Assembly: GCA_910584735.1 (NCBI GenBank)
Contig: CAJUBM010000044.1
Location: 1-21,361, forward strand
DNA from: an uncultured Muribaculaceae bacterium
Lineage (GTDB): Bacteria > Bacteroidota > Bacteroidia > Bacteroidales > Muribaculaceae
Reading direction: 5' to 3'
Length of the DNA stretch: 21,361 nucleotides
Position numbers and translations under genes: made by a program. Positions 1-7,977 of this stretch are shown piece after piece; positions within the stretch are counted from its first letter, which is position 1, and every line of letters starts with the position of its first letter. Below the pieces are notes generated by a model. The model made no database searches and was not told the origin of the DNA. It was given only the letters and a program-made list of their open reading frames with translations.

Positions 1-87
1 TCTCTTTATTTGATGATTTCTAAACTAACGCGATTTTATCGCACCAGTAGTAAAGACATGAGATTAATAAATAGAAAGAATGATATA

Positions 88-1035
88 ATGATGAAAAAAC
101 AAATTTTAGCACTATCAGCCTCTTTGCTCATGGCATTGCCGTGGGGAATGGCGCAGGGGACTCTCTCTGTCCCCCAGGGGGGCGATACGACTGCGGTCAG
201 AATCGTTTCCGATACGATAGCCGTGGATGCCGCCGGTCTGGCCGAGACGGAAGATGACGTAGAAATCGAGTGTGTCGCGACAGATGACGGTGTACTGGAA
301 AATCCGATTTATCTTGATGGTTCCGATCATCTGATGGTGAGGCTGGCCGGGGGCGATGTGATGCCGCTGGAGGAGTTGCTTGTCAACAACTGGGGATTTG
401 ACGGAGGCCCGTCGTGGGCAGTCGTGGCGTTGCTGGCCGTTGTGATCGGAATACCTGCCATAGCAATGATTATCGCGTTGGTGTTGCTTTTCAACTTCTT
501 GCGCAAGCGTAACTATGAACGCAATGAGATTATTGCCAAAGCGATAGACCACAACTATGAGTTACCTGAGGCGTTCTACACCAAACAGCCGTCTTATGAG
601 GCCGGAGCCGCCCCGACTTCGCCGGGTGAGGATGGAAAGGTAGCTTATGAAGGGATTTCATCTCCTATACCCCCGTCTTATCGTCGGAATCCGCGAGTTT
701 TCTCGCTTGCCATAACGCTCATTGGAATTGGTCTGTCAGTGGCTATATTCTTCTGTGTAGTCGAAGCTCCCGGTGCCGGGGTCCTGTTAGGAGGTATACC
801 GTTCTTCATCGGCTTGGGCAAACTTATAGGTTATTATAAGATTCCCGGCTTCGATATGCCCGACAATACCTACAGAGGCCCCCAGCGTCCTCCGTATAAT
901 CCTCCATATCCCCCTTATCAGGGAGCTCGTCCGTCTCAGCAGCCCTTTAACCAAGGAGGCGTTCCGCCACGTGCGGCCAACCACCCCGGTGATAACCAGG
1001 GATGTCCCCCGCCTCCTCCGGGATATAACGGTTGA
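88..1035 (+). CDS. DUF6249-like membrane protein with signal peptide and Pro-rich tail
   Basis: The ATG at 88 (a second one follows at 91) is preferred over an upstream in-frame ATG at 10 because it puts a clean signal peptide (MKKQILALSASLLMALPWG, cut near AQG) at the N-terminus. An acidic extracytoplasmic stretch follows. Next comes a strong membrane helix (around WAVVALLAVVIGIPAIAMII) with the positive KRNYERNEIIAKAI segment behind it, then two more hydrophobic segments (VFSLAITLIGIGLSVAIFF and GVLLGGIPFFIGLGKLIG). The last 65 or so residues are a Pro/Tyr/Gln-rich low-complexity tail rich in PPYPPYQ and PPPPPGY. The central helix and the following segment resemble DUF6249 proteins, which I recall lying next to ECF sigma genes in Bacteroidetes. 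The sigma gene follows 87 nt downstream on the same strand, so a shared envelope-sensing role is plausible but inferred. Molecular function is unknown. Confidence 0.75.
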   Translation: MMKKQILALSASLLMALPWGMAQGTLSVPQGGDTTAVRIVSDTIAVDAAGLAETEDDVEIECVATDDGVLENPIYLDGSDHLMVRLAGGDVMPLEELLVNNWGFDGGPSWAVVALLAVVIGIPAIAMIIALVLLFNFLRKRNYERNEIIAKAIDHNYELPEAFYTKQPSYEAGAAPTSPGEDGKVAYEGISSPIPPSYRRNPRVFSLAITLIGIGLSVAIFFCVVEAPGAGVLLGGIPFFIGLGKLIGYYKIPGFDMPDNTYRGPQRPPYNPPYPPYQGARPSQQPFNQGGVPPRAANHPGDNQGCPPPPPGYNG

Positions 1036-1122
1036 TTGCCACTGGTGCTTAAGACTAAACAAACTTACTCATCTCCTCTCTTCTCCATTTCGTTAATATC
1101 TCCCCGAATATCAATAACACAG

Positions 1123-1659
1123 ATGCGTAAACGTTTTGAAGAAATAAAACTTCTTGCCCTCTGCATGGCGTCCGACAACCGCGAGGCTTTTTCGCGGTTG
1201 GTGGAAATCCACCAGCAGGGGCTGAGGCGTTTCCTTCTAAACATGTGCGGGGGAGATGTGATGCTCGCCGATGACCTGGCCCAGGACACCTTCGTGAAAG
1301 CGTGGCTCGGTATACGCCAGTTCCATGGTCTCTCAGGTTTTCGTACATGGCTTTACCGTATCGCCATAAACGAATATGTAAGCTACAGGCGTTCGCGCAC
1401 AAACACGGTTATGAACCAGGCTGCCGATACGTCAGAGATTCTACAGCCCGACCCTTATGACGGTATTTCGGCAACAGATGCGAGGATGGACGCGTCAACC
1501 CTGCTGGCCGGACTGTCTGAGTCGGAGCGTACAGTTGCGTTGCTTTTTTATCTCGAAGATATGCCTATAAAGGAGATAGCTAAAGTTACATCTATGGCTG
1601 AAGGTACGATAAAATCGCATCTAAGCCGAGCTCGTAAGAAAATGGCTAAAATTCAATAA
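1123..1659 (+). CDS. ECF-type RNA polymerase sigma-70 factor
   Basis: This 178-residue protein has the normal ECF layout. Region 2 covers roughly residues 20-90, with the -10 recognition helix around DDLAQDTFVKAW (50-61) and FRTWLYRIAINEYVSYRR (73-90). Region 4 covers about 125-175, with LSESERTVALLFYLEDMP followed by the helix-turn-helix EIAKVTSMAEGTIKSHLSRARKKM. The reading frame stays open upstream to a TTG at 1036, but the ATG at 1123 gives the standard ECF length and N-terminus. It should direct RNA polymerase to a small regulon; the target is not visible here. The downstream gene starts 11 nt after the stop, so the two are probably co-transcribed. Confidence 0.93.
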   Translation: MRKRFEEIKLLALCMASDNREAFSRLVEIHQQGLRRFLLNMCGGDVMLADDLAQDTFVKAWLGIRQFHGLSGFRTWLYRIAINEYVSYRRSRTNTVMNQAADTSEILQPDPYDGISATDARMDASTLLAGLSESERTVALLFYLEDMPIKEIAKVTSMAEGTIKSHLSRARKKMAKIQ

Positions 1660-1670
1660 TATCGGTTCTT

Positions 1671-2027
1671 ATGAATACAAAGAATAATTATCGGGAAACA
1701 GACGAGGCTATCCGCCGGTCGCTACAGGATGCTTTGCCGCAGCCGCCTGAAAATATGTGGTTCACCAAGCGTGTGGCCAACCGACTCCCGGACAGACCGC
1801 CGCATCTCGTAGCATGGATAGCTCAGCGATTCTGCTATGTATTGGCGGCGGCGGTCCTTGTGGGCAGTTTATGGATGGTTGTTGACAATCTTCTTACTAA
1901 CGGAGTGTCGATGGCATCCCTGATATTCCTTACATTCTTCCCGTTGATTGTGCTATGCTGTGTGGGAATCTGTGTAGCTCCGATAGTGCGCCGTGTTATG
2001 GCCGGGGAGAACAGTTTGATAAAGTAG
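1671..2027 (+). CDS. small two-helix membrane protein, possible anti-sigma or partner of the ECF factor
   Basis: The protein has 118 residues. A polar N-terminal segment of about 45 residues (TDEAIRRSLQDALPQPPENMWFTKRVANRLP) is followed by two hydrophobic helices, about 48-68 (CYVLAAAVLVGSLWMVVDNLL) and 79-103 (SLIFLTFFPLIVLCCVGICVAPIV), and a short basic tail. It lies 11 nt after the sigma gene. Bacteroidetes ECF genes are often followed by a membrane anti-sigma with a cytoplasmic N-terminal domain, and this layout fits. The N-terminal segment is short and lacks a visible HxxxCxxC zinc anti-sigma motif, so an anti-sigma role is inference from position and topology only. No enzymatic motif is seen. 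Confidence 0.7.
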   Translation: MNTKNNYRETDEAIRRSLQDALPQPPENMWFTKRVANRLPDRPPHLVAWIAQRFCYVLAAAVLVGSLWMVVDNLLTNGVSMASLIFLTFFPLIVLCCVGICVAPIVRRVMAGENSLIK

Positions 2028-2032
2028 GGATT

Positions 2033-2053
2033 AGGGTAAGCAAAGATTGCCCT
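2033..2053. terminator. weak hairpin between converging sigma operon and rlmH
   Basis: AGGGTAA (2033-2039) pairs with TTGCCCT (2047-2053), with one G-U pair and a 7-nt loop. It lies just after the stop of the small membrane protein and before the end of the oppositely oriented rlmH. There is no strong T-run, so termination is uncertain. Confidence 0.3.
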
Positions 2054-2080
2054 GGTTTAGGTTAAGATATTCCGGCGTGG

Positions 2081-2554
2081 TTAGTCATGATGGTATGGCT
2101 CGCCACGCTGGATTGTCATTGCGCGGTAGAGTTGTTCGGCAAAAAACAGGCGTATAAGCTCGTGCGGGAAAGTCATGCGCGAAAGGCTGAGCAGGGAGTT
2201 GGCACGTGTATAGACATCGGGGGAGAATCCATAAGGGCCGCCGATGATGAACACCATGTTGCGCAGTCCGGCGTTCGCCCCGTTTTCTATACTTGAGGCT
2301 AATTCGCGCGATGTGGGCTGCTTCCCCCTCTCATCAAGCAGTATCACACGGTCATCAGGTTTCAACCGGGAGAGAATCTCCTGTCCCTCTGCTATTTTCT
2401 GCTGTTCCGGGGTGGTCTTCCTGGATGCTTTTACATCGGGGATAACTGATGTCTCCACGGGCATGTAGCGCCCTGCCCGACGCATATAGTCGTCGAACGC
2501 CTCGCGTATATAGCCGGTGGTTGTGCGCCCCACCATCATGAGGGTTATTTTCAC
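2081..2554 (-). CDS. rlmH: 23S rRNA (pseudouridine1915-N3)-methyltransferase RlmH
   Basis: RlmH uses S-adenosylmethionine to methylate N3 of pseudouridine 1915 in helix 69 of 23S rRNA on assembled ribosomes. The protein is 157 residues, the usual size. Family hallmarks are the N-terminal strand KITLMMVGR, the LLDERGK segment (72-78), the SAM-binding trefoil-knot loop IIGGPYGF (103-110), and the C-terminal LYRAMTIQRGEPYHH (142-156). The start is taken as GTG at 2554 because the KIT(L) N-terminus matches family members. The frame remains open about 140 codons further upstream, but that extension runs antisense through nadC and is not part of the protein. It is transcribed divergently from nadC across a 76-nt gap. 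Confidence 0.95.
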   Translation of the reverse strand: MKITLMMVGRTTTGYIREAFDDYMRRAGRYMPVETSVIPDVKASRKTTPEQQKIAEGQEILSRLKPDDRVILLDERGKQPTSRELASSIENGANAGLRNMVFIIGGPYGFSPDVYTRANSLLSLSRMTFPHELIRLFFAEQLYRAMTIQRGEPYHHD

Positions 2555-2562
2555 TTGCGGAT

Positions 2563-2594
2563 GTTGCCTGTTTGTGGTTATTTCCTTAATTTTG
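2563..2594 (+). promoter_or_regulatory. Bacteroidetes-type promoter for nadC operon
   Basis: TAATTTTG at 2587-2594 is a perfect match to the Bacteroidetes -7 element TAnnTTTG. GTTG at 2563-2566 lies 20 nt upstream in the -33 position. The predicted transcript would begin near 2600, about 30 nt before the nadC ATG. Confidence 0.65.
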
Positions 2595-2596
2595 CA

Positions 2597-2604
2597 CAAA
2601 GTTA
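2597..2604 (-). promoter_or_regulatory. Bacteroidetes -7 element for rlmH
   Basis: Read on the minus strand this is TAACTTTG, a perfect TAnnTTTG box. Transcription would begin near 2590, about 35 nt before the GTG start of rlmH. The -33 region has only CTG at the right spacing. The box sits 2 bp from the oppositely directed nadC -7 box. Confidence 0.5.
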
Positions 2605-2630
2605 AGAAAAACCATAAATATAACAGATAT

Positions 2631-3497
2631 ATGAAGTCACGCGAAGAGCTGATTGACGACCTTCTTACGCTTGCTTTCGCCGAAGATGTCGGCGATGGTG
2701 ATGCCACCACGCTTTCCACAATTCCCGCCGATGAAATGGGGCGCCAGCGCCTCATAGTGAAAGAGGAGGGTATCCTTGCCGGAGTTGATATTGCCCGCAT
2801 GGTATTTGAAAAATTCGATCCCTCGCTGAAGATGACCGTCTTTATCAACGACGGCGCCCATGTGAAGCCGGGCGATATCGCTTTCGAGGTAGAGGGCCCG
2901 GTGAGGTCTCTGTTGCAGACCGAGCGTACGATGCTCAATATAATGCAGCGGATGAGCGGAATCGCTACTACTACAGCCAAATATCAGGAACGTCTCGCCG
3001 GGCTGCATACCAAGGTGCTTGACACGCGCAAGACTACTCCCGGGATGCGTCTGCTGGAAAAGGATGCCGTTAAGATCGGTGGCGGAGAGAACCACCGCAT
3101 AGGTCTGTTTGATATGATTCTTATAAAGGACAACCATGTAGACTTCGCCGGAGGTATAAAAAATGCCGTGGAGGCCGCCCGTAAATGGTGCGCTGAGAAT
3201 GGCAAAGACCTTAAGATAGAAGTCGAGATACGCAACTATGACGAAATCAGGGAGGCTCTGGCTGAAAAGGCCGACCGTATAATGCTCGATAATTTCGATC
3301 CGGCCCGTACGGCGGAGGCTGTAAAGATTATCCGGGCCGATGATGCCGCCACGGGACGCCATACGGAGATAGAATCGTCCGGCGGTATAACGCTTGACAC
3401 CCTCCGTGAGTACGGCGAGACCGGCGTGGATTTCATATCCGTGGGAGCTCTTACCCACTCGGTAAAGGGGCTTGACATGAGTTTTAAGGCTTTCTAA
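2631..3497 (+). CDS. nadC: nicotinate-nucleotide pyrophosphorylase (carboxylating), quinolinate phosphoribosyltransferase
   Basis: NadC converts quinolinate and PRPP to nicotinate mononucleotide, CO2 and pyrophosphate in de novo NAD synthesis in the cytoplasm. The 288-residue length is typical. Motifs seen are EDVGDGDATT near the N-terminus (18-27), RTMLNIMQRMSGIAT, the substrate-binding TRKTTPG (132-138) followed by GGGENHRIGLFDMILIKDNH, EVEIRNYDE, IMLDNFDP, and the C-terminal ESSGGI...GVDFISVGALTHS. The ATG at 2631 fits the family N-terminus (MKSREELIDDLL); the frame is open further upstream into rlmH but that part has no family similarity. It is first in a + strand run with pyrK 19 nt downstream and has its own good promoter. 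Confidence 0.97.
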   Translation: MKSREELIDDLLTLAFAEDVGDGDATTLSTIPADEMGRQRLIVKEEGILAGVDIARMVFEKFDPSLKMTVFINDGAHVKPGDIAFEVEGPVRSLLQTERTMLNIMQRMSGIATTTAKYQERLAGLHTKVLDTRKTTPGMRLLEKDAVKIGGGENHRIGLFDMILIKDNHVDFAGGIKNAVEAARKWCAENGKDLKIEVEIRNYDEIREALAEKADRIMLDNFDPARTAEAVKIIRADDAATGRHTEIESSGGITLDTLREYGETGVDFISVGALTHSVKGLDMSFKAF

Positions 3498-3516
3498 GCA
3501 CGGTTCCCGGAATGAT

Positions 3517-4287
3517 ATGAAGACTGCCTCAGATTTTTTCCTAAGTTCAAACATTGAGTTAACTCCGAGGTTCTCGCTGCTGACGTTTCAGGGTGTGGTG
3601 CCTGAGGATGTAAGGCCCGGACAGTTCGTCCAGGTTAAGGTCGATGATTCATCAACGACGTTCCTCAGACGTCCTATCTCGATAAACAGTGCCGATAGTG
3701 CCACGGGGACGCTGCGTCTGCTGATACGTCGCGCCGGCGACGGCACGAACCGCCTTTGCGACCTCCGACCCGGCGCAAAGGTGAACATGATTCTTCCACT
3801 TGGCAACGGTTTCTCGGTGCCGGATGCTCCCTCCACACGCGCGTTGCTCGTAGGGGGCGGGGTAGGCGTGGCACCCATGATGATGCTTGGTCGTGCGATG
3901 GTTGGTAAGGGGGTGAAGCCCACATTCCTGTTGGCTGCCCGTAGCGAGAGCGAACTGCTTCTCCTTGACGAGTTTAAGACGTTGGGCGATGTGCTTGTCG
4001 CTACCGATGACGGGAGTTGCGGAGAACGGTGTTTCGCCCATATGCACAGCGCCTTGGCTCAACCCGGCTCATGGGACAGGATATATTGCTGTGGGCCGGC
4101 CCCGATGATGAAGGGGGTTGCCTCTGCGGCCCGTGCCATAGGGGCTGACTGCGAGGTGTCCTTGGAAAATATGATGGCATGTGGTTTGGGAGCATGTCTG
4201 TGCTGCGTGGAAAAGACAGTGCGGGGCAATGTGTGTGTATGCACCGAGGGCCCCGTATTCAACATTAACGAACTCACCTGGGAATAA
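3517..4287 (+). CDS. pyrK: dihydroorotate dehydrogenase B electron-transfer subunit
   Basis: PyrK is the FAD and [2Fe-2S] partner of class 1B dihydroorotate dehydrogenase and passes electrons from PyrD to NAD+. The 256 residues are normal length. The FAD-binding motif RRPISI is at 51-56, and the NAD-binding glycine-rich loop GGGVGVAP at 113-120. The C-terminal cluster ligands are Cys222, Cys227, Cys230 and Cys242 in ACGLGACLCC...VCVCTEGPVF, close to the usual C-x4-C-x2-C-x(n)-C pattern. The pyrD start is 4 nt after its stop, consistent with tight co-expression of the heterotetramer subunits. Confidence 0.95.
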   Translation: MKTASDFFLSSNIELTPRFSLLTFQGVVPEDVRPGQFVQVKVDDSSTTFLRRPISINSADSATGTLRLLIRRAGDGTNRLCDLRPGAKVNMILPLGNGFSVPDAPSTRALLVGGGVGVAPMMMLGRAMVGKGVKPTFLLAARSESELLLLDEFKTLGDVLVATDDGSCGERCFAHMHSALAQPGSWDRIYCCGPAPMMKGVASAARAIGADCEVSLENMMACGLGACLCCVEKTVRGNVCVCTEGPVFNINELTWE

Positions 4288-4291
4288 CCTC

Positions 4292-5215
4292 ATGGGAAAA
4301 GATATTATTAAGCCCTCCATGGCCGTGCGGATAGGGGGCATGGAAATGCGCAATCCGGTTATGACGGCGTCCGGCACATTCGGCTACGGGGAGGAGTTTG
4401 TCGACTTCATGCCGTTGGAGGCTTTAGGAGCCTTTATCGTCAAGGGTACCACACTCGCTCCTCGCGAGGGAAATCCTTACCCGCGTATGGCAGAGACCCC
4501 TTCCGGGATGCTCAATGCCGTGGGACTACAGAACAAGGGCGTTGATTATTTCATAGGACATATCTACGGACGAATCAAAGGATACGATTCAAACCTTGTG
4601 GTAAACATCAGCGGCTCGCAGCCGGAGGATTATGCCGAGGTTGCAAGACGTCTGGCTACTTTGGACGGAGTGAAGGCTGTGGAGGTGAATATCTCGTGCC
4701 CTAATGTAAAACAGGGAGGCATGGCTTTCGGCACTACTACGGCAGGCGCCGAGGCTGTGACCCGTGCGGTTCGTGACGTGTGGCCCCGCACACTGATAGT
4801 GAAGCTTTCGCCGAACGTTACAGATGTCACCGAGATTGCCCGTGCGGCTGAAGGTGCCGGAGCGGATGCCGTATCGCTGATAAACACCCTTATGGGGATG
4901 GCCGTGGATGTGGAAAGACGCCGTCCGTGCCTATCCACTGTTACAGGCGGTCTTTCCGGCCCGGCGGTACGTCCTGTGGCCGTACGTATGGTATGGCAGA
5001 CCGCCAAGGCTGTGAAAATCCCCGTAGTAGGTCTCGGTGGAATAGCCTCCGGGCGCGATGCCATTGAGTTCATGCTTGCGGGCGCACGTGCCATAGAGGT
5101 AGGTACCGCCAATTTCATAAATCCGGCTGTATGCGCCGACATCGTGGAATGGATGCGTTGTTGGTGCGAACGACATGGAGTTGGCGATATAAATGAAATC
5201 GTTGGCGAAATCTGA
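4292..5215 (+). CDS. pyrD: dihydroorotate dehydrogenase, class 1B catalytic subunit
   Basis: PyrD oxidises dihydroorotate to orotate (fourth step of pyrimidine synthesis) using FMN in a TIM barrel. The 307-residue protein shows NPVMTASGTFGYG near the N-terminus, the NAVGLQNKG motif (75-83), the catalytic-base region VNISCPNVK with Cys136, which marks class 1 enzymes, and the FMN phosphate-binding region GLGGIASGRDAIEF. Pairing with pyrK identifies class 1B, which is NAD-linked rather than quinone- or fumarate-linked. The ATG at 4292 is chosen because the protein then begins directly with the family N-terminus and avoids overlap with pyrK. Confidence 0.96.
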   Translation: MGKDIIKPSMAVRIGGMEMRNPVMTASGTFGYGEEFVDFMPLEALGAFIVKGTTLAPREGNPYPRMAETPSGMLNAVGLQNKGVDYFIGHIYGRIKGYDSNLVVNISGSQPEDYAEVARRLATLDGVKAVEVNISCPNVKQGGMAFGTTTAGAEAVTRAVRDVWPRTLIVKLSPNVTDVTEIARAAEGAGADAVSLINTLMGMAVDVERRRPCLSTVTGGLSGPAVRPVAVRMVWQTAKAVKIPVVGLGGIASGRDAIEFMLAGARAIEVGTANFINPAVCADIVEWMRCWCERHGVGDINEIVGEI

Positions 5216-5236
5216 ACAAGGCAAAATATTTTTTGA

Positions 5237-6463
5237 TTGGAGAGTAATTGCTATAACATAAAGGAAGTGCCGGAGGGGAACCGTAAACGGATTGCGGTGC
5301 TGGGTTCCACCGGCTCTATAGGGACGCAGACCCTGGATGTAATCGAGGAATACCCGGAGCGCTTCCGGGCATCCATACTTATTGCCGGATCGCGTGTGGG
5401 GCAGCTGATAGATCAGGCATTGCGGCATCGCCCTGATGTGGCTATCATTGCTGATGAGACCAAGTTTGACGAGCTACGCGATGCGCTGTCTCCCCACGGC
5501 ATATCGGTGGCAGCCGGACAGCAGGCCATTAATGACGCCATGGGGTCGGATTTGTTTGATACCGTGGTTACGGCTACTGTGGGTTACAGCGGCCTTGAGC
5601 CGACATTGCGGGCCATAGAGGCCGGCCATGACATAGCGCTTGCGAATAAGGAAACCCTTGTGGTGGCCGGCGATCTTGTGACCCGGCGTATTATAGGGAG
5701 CCTTTCGCGCATCATACCCGTTGATTCTGAACATTCAGCTATCTATCAATGCCTCATGGGGGAATGTCCAGATGATGTTCGTAAACTGATAATAACAGCA
5801 TCGGGAGGGCCTTTCCGCACCACACCTCTATCCAAACTTTCATCCGTCACTGTAAAAGATGCCCTTCACCATCCGAACTGGTCCATGGGTGCCAAAATCA
5901 CCATTGACTCGGCATCAATGGTGAACAAGGCGTTTGAGATAATTGAGGCACGGTGGCTGTTCGGGGTTGAGCCTGAAAAGATTACGGCTGTGGTGCATCC
6001 GCAGTCGGTGGTCCATTCGATGGTTGAGTTTGTCGACGGGTCGGTCAAGGCACAGATGGGTATGCCCGATATGCGTATGCCTATAAGGTTGGCTTTGGGA
6101 GAGGGGAGACGTCTTTCTACCCACCAGTCACCGCTTACTCTTGAAGCGATGTCCTCCCTTACGTTTGAAGCCCCGGACGAGCAGCGTTTTCCCGGAATAA
6201 GATTGGGACATTTCGCGCTCTCGAAAGGTGGAAACACCGCGTGTGTGATAAATGCGGCCAATGAAATCGCGGTAGCATCGTTCTTAAAGGGGAAGATTGG
6301 TTTTACATCCATTTATCCTCTGATAATGGAGACCGTAGAACGTACGCCGTTTGTCAAGACGCCTGAATATGAAGATTATGTAAATTCGAACGCCGTAGCC
6401 AGACGCGTGGCGGGTGAGCTTGTCTCGACCGCTCGGTTTTCCCCGGCGTGTAATCTTTCTTAA
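5237..6463 (+). CDS. dxr: 1-deoxy-D-xylulose 5-phosphate reductoisomerase
   Basis: Dxr converts DXP to 2-C-methyl-D-erythritol 4-phosphate with NADPH, the committed step of the MEP isoprenoid pathway. The NADPH-binding motif GSTGSIGTQTLDVI lies at about 23-36, LANKETLVVAG at 135-145, and the metal/substrate motif VDSEHSAIYQ carries Asp163 and Glu165. GGPFR, HPNWSMGAKITIDSASMVNKAFE (metal ligand Glu234) and HPQSVVHSMVEF follow. No ATG precedes the fold: the start must be TTG at 5237 (408 aa) or GTG at 5267 (398 aa). TTG is annotated, since the neighbour rseP also needs TTG, but the choice is open. The gene follows pyrD by 21 nt. Confidence 0.95.
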   Translation: MESNCYNIKEVPEGNRKRIAVLGSTGSIGTQTLDVIEEYPERFRASILIAGSRVGQLIDQALRHRPDVAIIADETKFDELRDALSPHGISVAAGQQAINDAMGSDLFDTVVTATVGYSGLEPTLRAIEAGHDIALANKETLVVAGDLVTRRIIGSLSRIIPVDSEHSAIYQCLMGECPDDVRKLIITASGGPFRTTPLSKLSSVTVKDALHHPNWSMGAKITIDSASMVNKAFEIIEARWLFGVEPEKITAVVHPQSVVHSMVEFVDGSVKAQMGMPDMRMPIRLALGEGRRLSTHQSPLTLEAMSSLTFEAPDEQRFPGIRLGHFALSKGGNTACVINAANEIAVASFLKGKIGFTSIYPLIMETVERTPFVKTPEYEDYVNSNAVARRVAGELVSTARFSPACNLS

Positions 6464-6496
6464 TGATAATTTAATTCTCAATTATAAGAATACAAA

Positions 6497-7966
6497 TTGG
6501 AAACTTTTTTGATTAAAGCCCTGCAACTGGTAGTAGCGTTGTCGCTCCTTGTAGTCGTGCATGAGTTCGGCCACTACCTCTGGGCGAGAATCTTTAAAAT
6601 ACGTGTAGAGAAGTTCTATCTTTTCTTTAATCCATGGGTCTCACTGTTGCAGTATGATCCCGTAAAGGGAACTCTGCGTCTGGGAACATGGACATCGAAA
6701 AAGAAGAACGGTAACGCAGATGATTCAAACGCAGATGAATCATCCGAACGTCAGTTGCTGAAACTGCGTGTCGGCCGTGACAGGTCTGCTGACGAAAAGG
6801 TGGCAGGCTGGCGCAAGACGGTCTATGGTATCGGCTGGCTCCCCTTAGGCGGTTATGTGAAAATAGCCGGGATGATTGACGAGTCGATGGATAAGGCCCA
6901 GATGGCTCTTCCCCCGAAATCTGACGAGTTCAGGGTGAAGCCGGCATGGCAGCGCCTGTTCGTAATGACCGGCGGGGTGATAAACAACTTTATCCTCGCT
7001 ATCATAATCTACGCCGGCATAGCCTGGTACTGGGGTGAGAAGACTATACCTTACGAAAATGCCTATGAGGGGATGGACTTCACCGAAGCCGCCCAGCAGA
7101 TAGGTTTCCGTACGGGAGATATAATAGTGGCTGCTGACGGAAAGCCTATCGACCAGACCGACCGTTCGCATATCTATAAGATGCTTGAAGCACGGAATGT
7201 TACGGTGGTCAGAGGGAAGGGACGCCGCGATACGGTCGACATACCTATGCCGAAAGACGCCGTGGAGCGTCTTAGCGAATCGGGATTCATGGCGATACGT
7301 GTGCCTGTATTTGTGAAGAACGTGATGCCGGGAGAACCTGCCGAGACAGCCGGCTTGATGCCAGGCGACCGCATCATCTCAGTCGGCGATACCCCTACTC
7401 CGGCATTTACGGAACTGTCTCCGGCGTTGAAGGCGCAGTCAGGGAAGGTGACAGACCTCGGTATCCTGCGCGGCAGTGACACATTGCATGTTGAAGCGAT
7501 GCCTAACGGAGCCGGGAAACTCGGATTTGAATTGCGCACCCCGGCTGAGATATTCGAAGTGAAGATTACTCGCTACGGTTTCTTTGAAGCCATCCCGGTA
7601 GGTATAAAGGATGGTACGGGATTCCTCGTTACATATGTCGGTTCGCTCAAGCACCTCTTCTCGAAAGAGGGAGCCGAGAGTGTTGGTGGATTCGGAGCTA
7701 TAGGCAATATGTTCCCTCCGAAATGGGACTGGCGCACCTTTTGGGAGATGACGGCGTTCCTGTCGATTATCCTCGCATTTATGAACATAATCCCCATCCC
7801 GGCTCTTGACGGCGGCCACGTGGCCTTCCTTCTCTGGGAGGTGGTTACCAGGCGCGCCCCGTCGGAAAAATTCATGGAGTATGCGCAGACTGCCGGGATG
7901 CTGTTCCTATTGGCACTGCTTATATACGCTAATTTCAATGATTTGTACCGTTTCGTACTGAAATAA
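6497..7966 (+). CDS. rseP: RIP metalloprotease RseP (site-2 protease) with two PDZ domains
   Basis: RseP is an inner-membrane zinc protease that cuts transmembrane segments, for example of anti-sigma factors. The 489-residue protein has the HExxH motif (HEFGH, 22-26) in the first helix, the conserved GIGWLPLGGYVKI loop (from about 111), PDZ domains near 190-255 and 275-335, and the second active-site motif NIIPIPALDGGH with Asp438 before the last membrane helix. Translation must start at TTG 6497 because METFLIKALQL matches the family N-terminus and no ATG is available. A charge-rich insert of about 45 residues lies between the first helix and the GIGW loop (KKKNGNADDSNADESSER). It follows dxr by 33 nt; dxr and rseP also lie close together in many other bacteria. 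It could act on the ECF system at the left end, but this is speculation. Confidence 0.95.
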   Translation: METFLIKALQLVVALSLLVVVHEFGHYLWARIFKIRVEKFYLFFNPWVSLLQYDPVKGTLRLGTWTSKKKNGNADDSNADESSERQLLKLRVGRDRSADEKVAGWRKTVYGIGWLPLGGYVKIAGMIDESMDKAQMALPPKSDEFRVKPAWQRLFVMTGGVINNFILAIIIYAGIAWYWGEKTIPYENAYEGMDFTEAAQQIGFRTGDIIVAADGKPIDQTDRSHIYKMLEARNVTVVRGKGRRDTVDIPMPKDAVERLSESGFMAIRVPVFVKNVMPGEPAETAGLMPGDRIISVGDTPTPAFTELSPALKAQSGKVTDLGILRGSDTLHVEAMPNGAGKLGFELRTPAEIFEVKITRYGFFEAIPVGIKDGTGFLVTYVGSLKHLFSKEGAESVGGFGAIGNMFPPKWDWRTFWEMTAFLSIILAFMNIIPIPALDGGHVAFLLWEVVTRRAPSEKFMEYAQTAGMLFLLALLIYANFNDLYRFVLK

Positions 7967-7977
7967 GAAATATTGAT

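Noticed and set aside
2555..2980. N-terminal extension of about 140 codons on RlmH
   Set aside because: It runs antisense through the start of nadC, lacks family similarity, and would make RlmH nearly twice its normal size; the GTG at 2554 gives the standard protein.
2637..3554. 305-aa minus-strand open frame opposite nadC
   Set aside because: nadC is unmistakable on the other strand and the antisense translation shows no domain or sensible composition.
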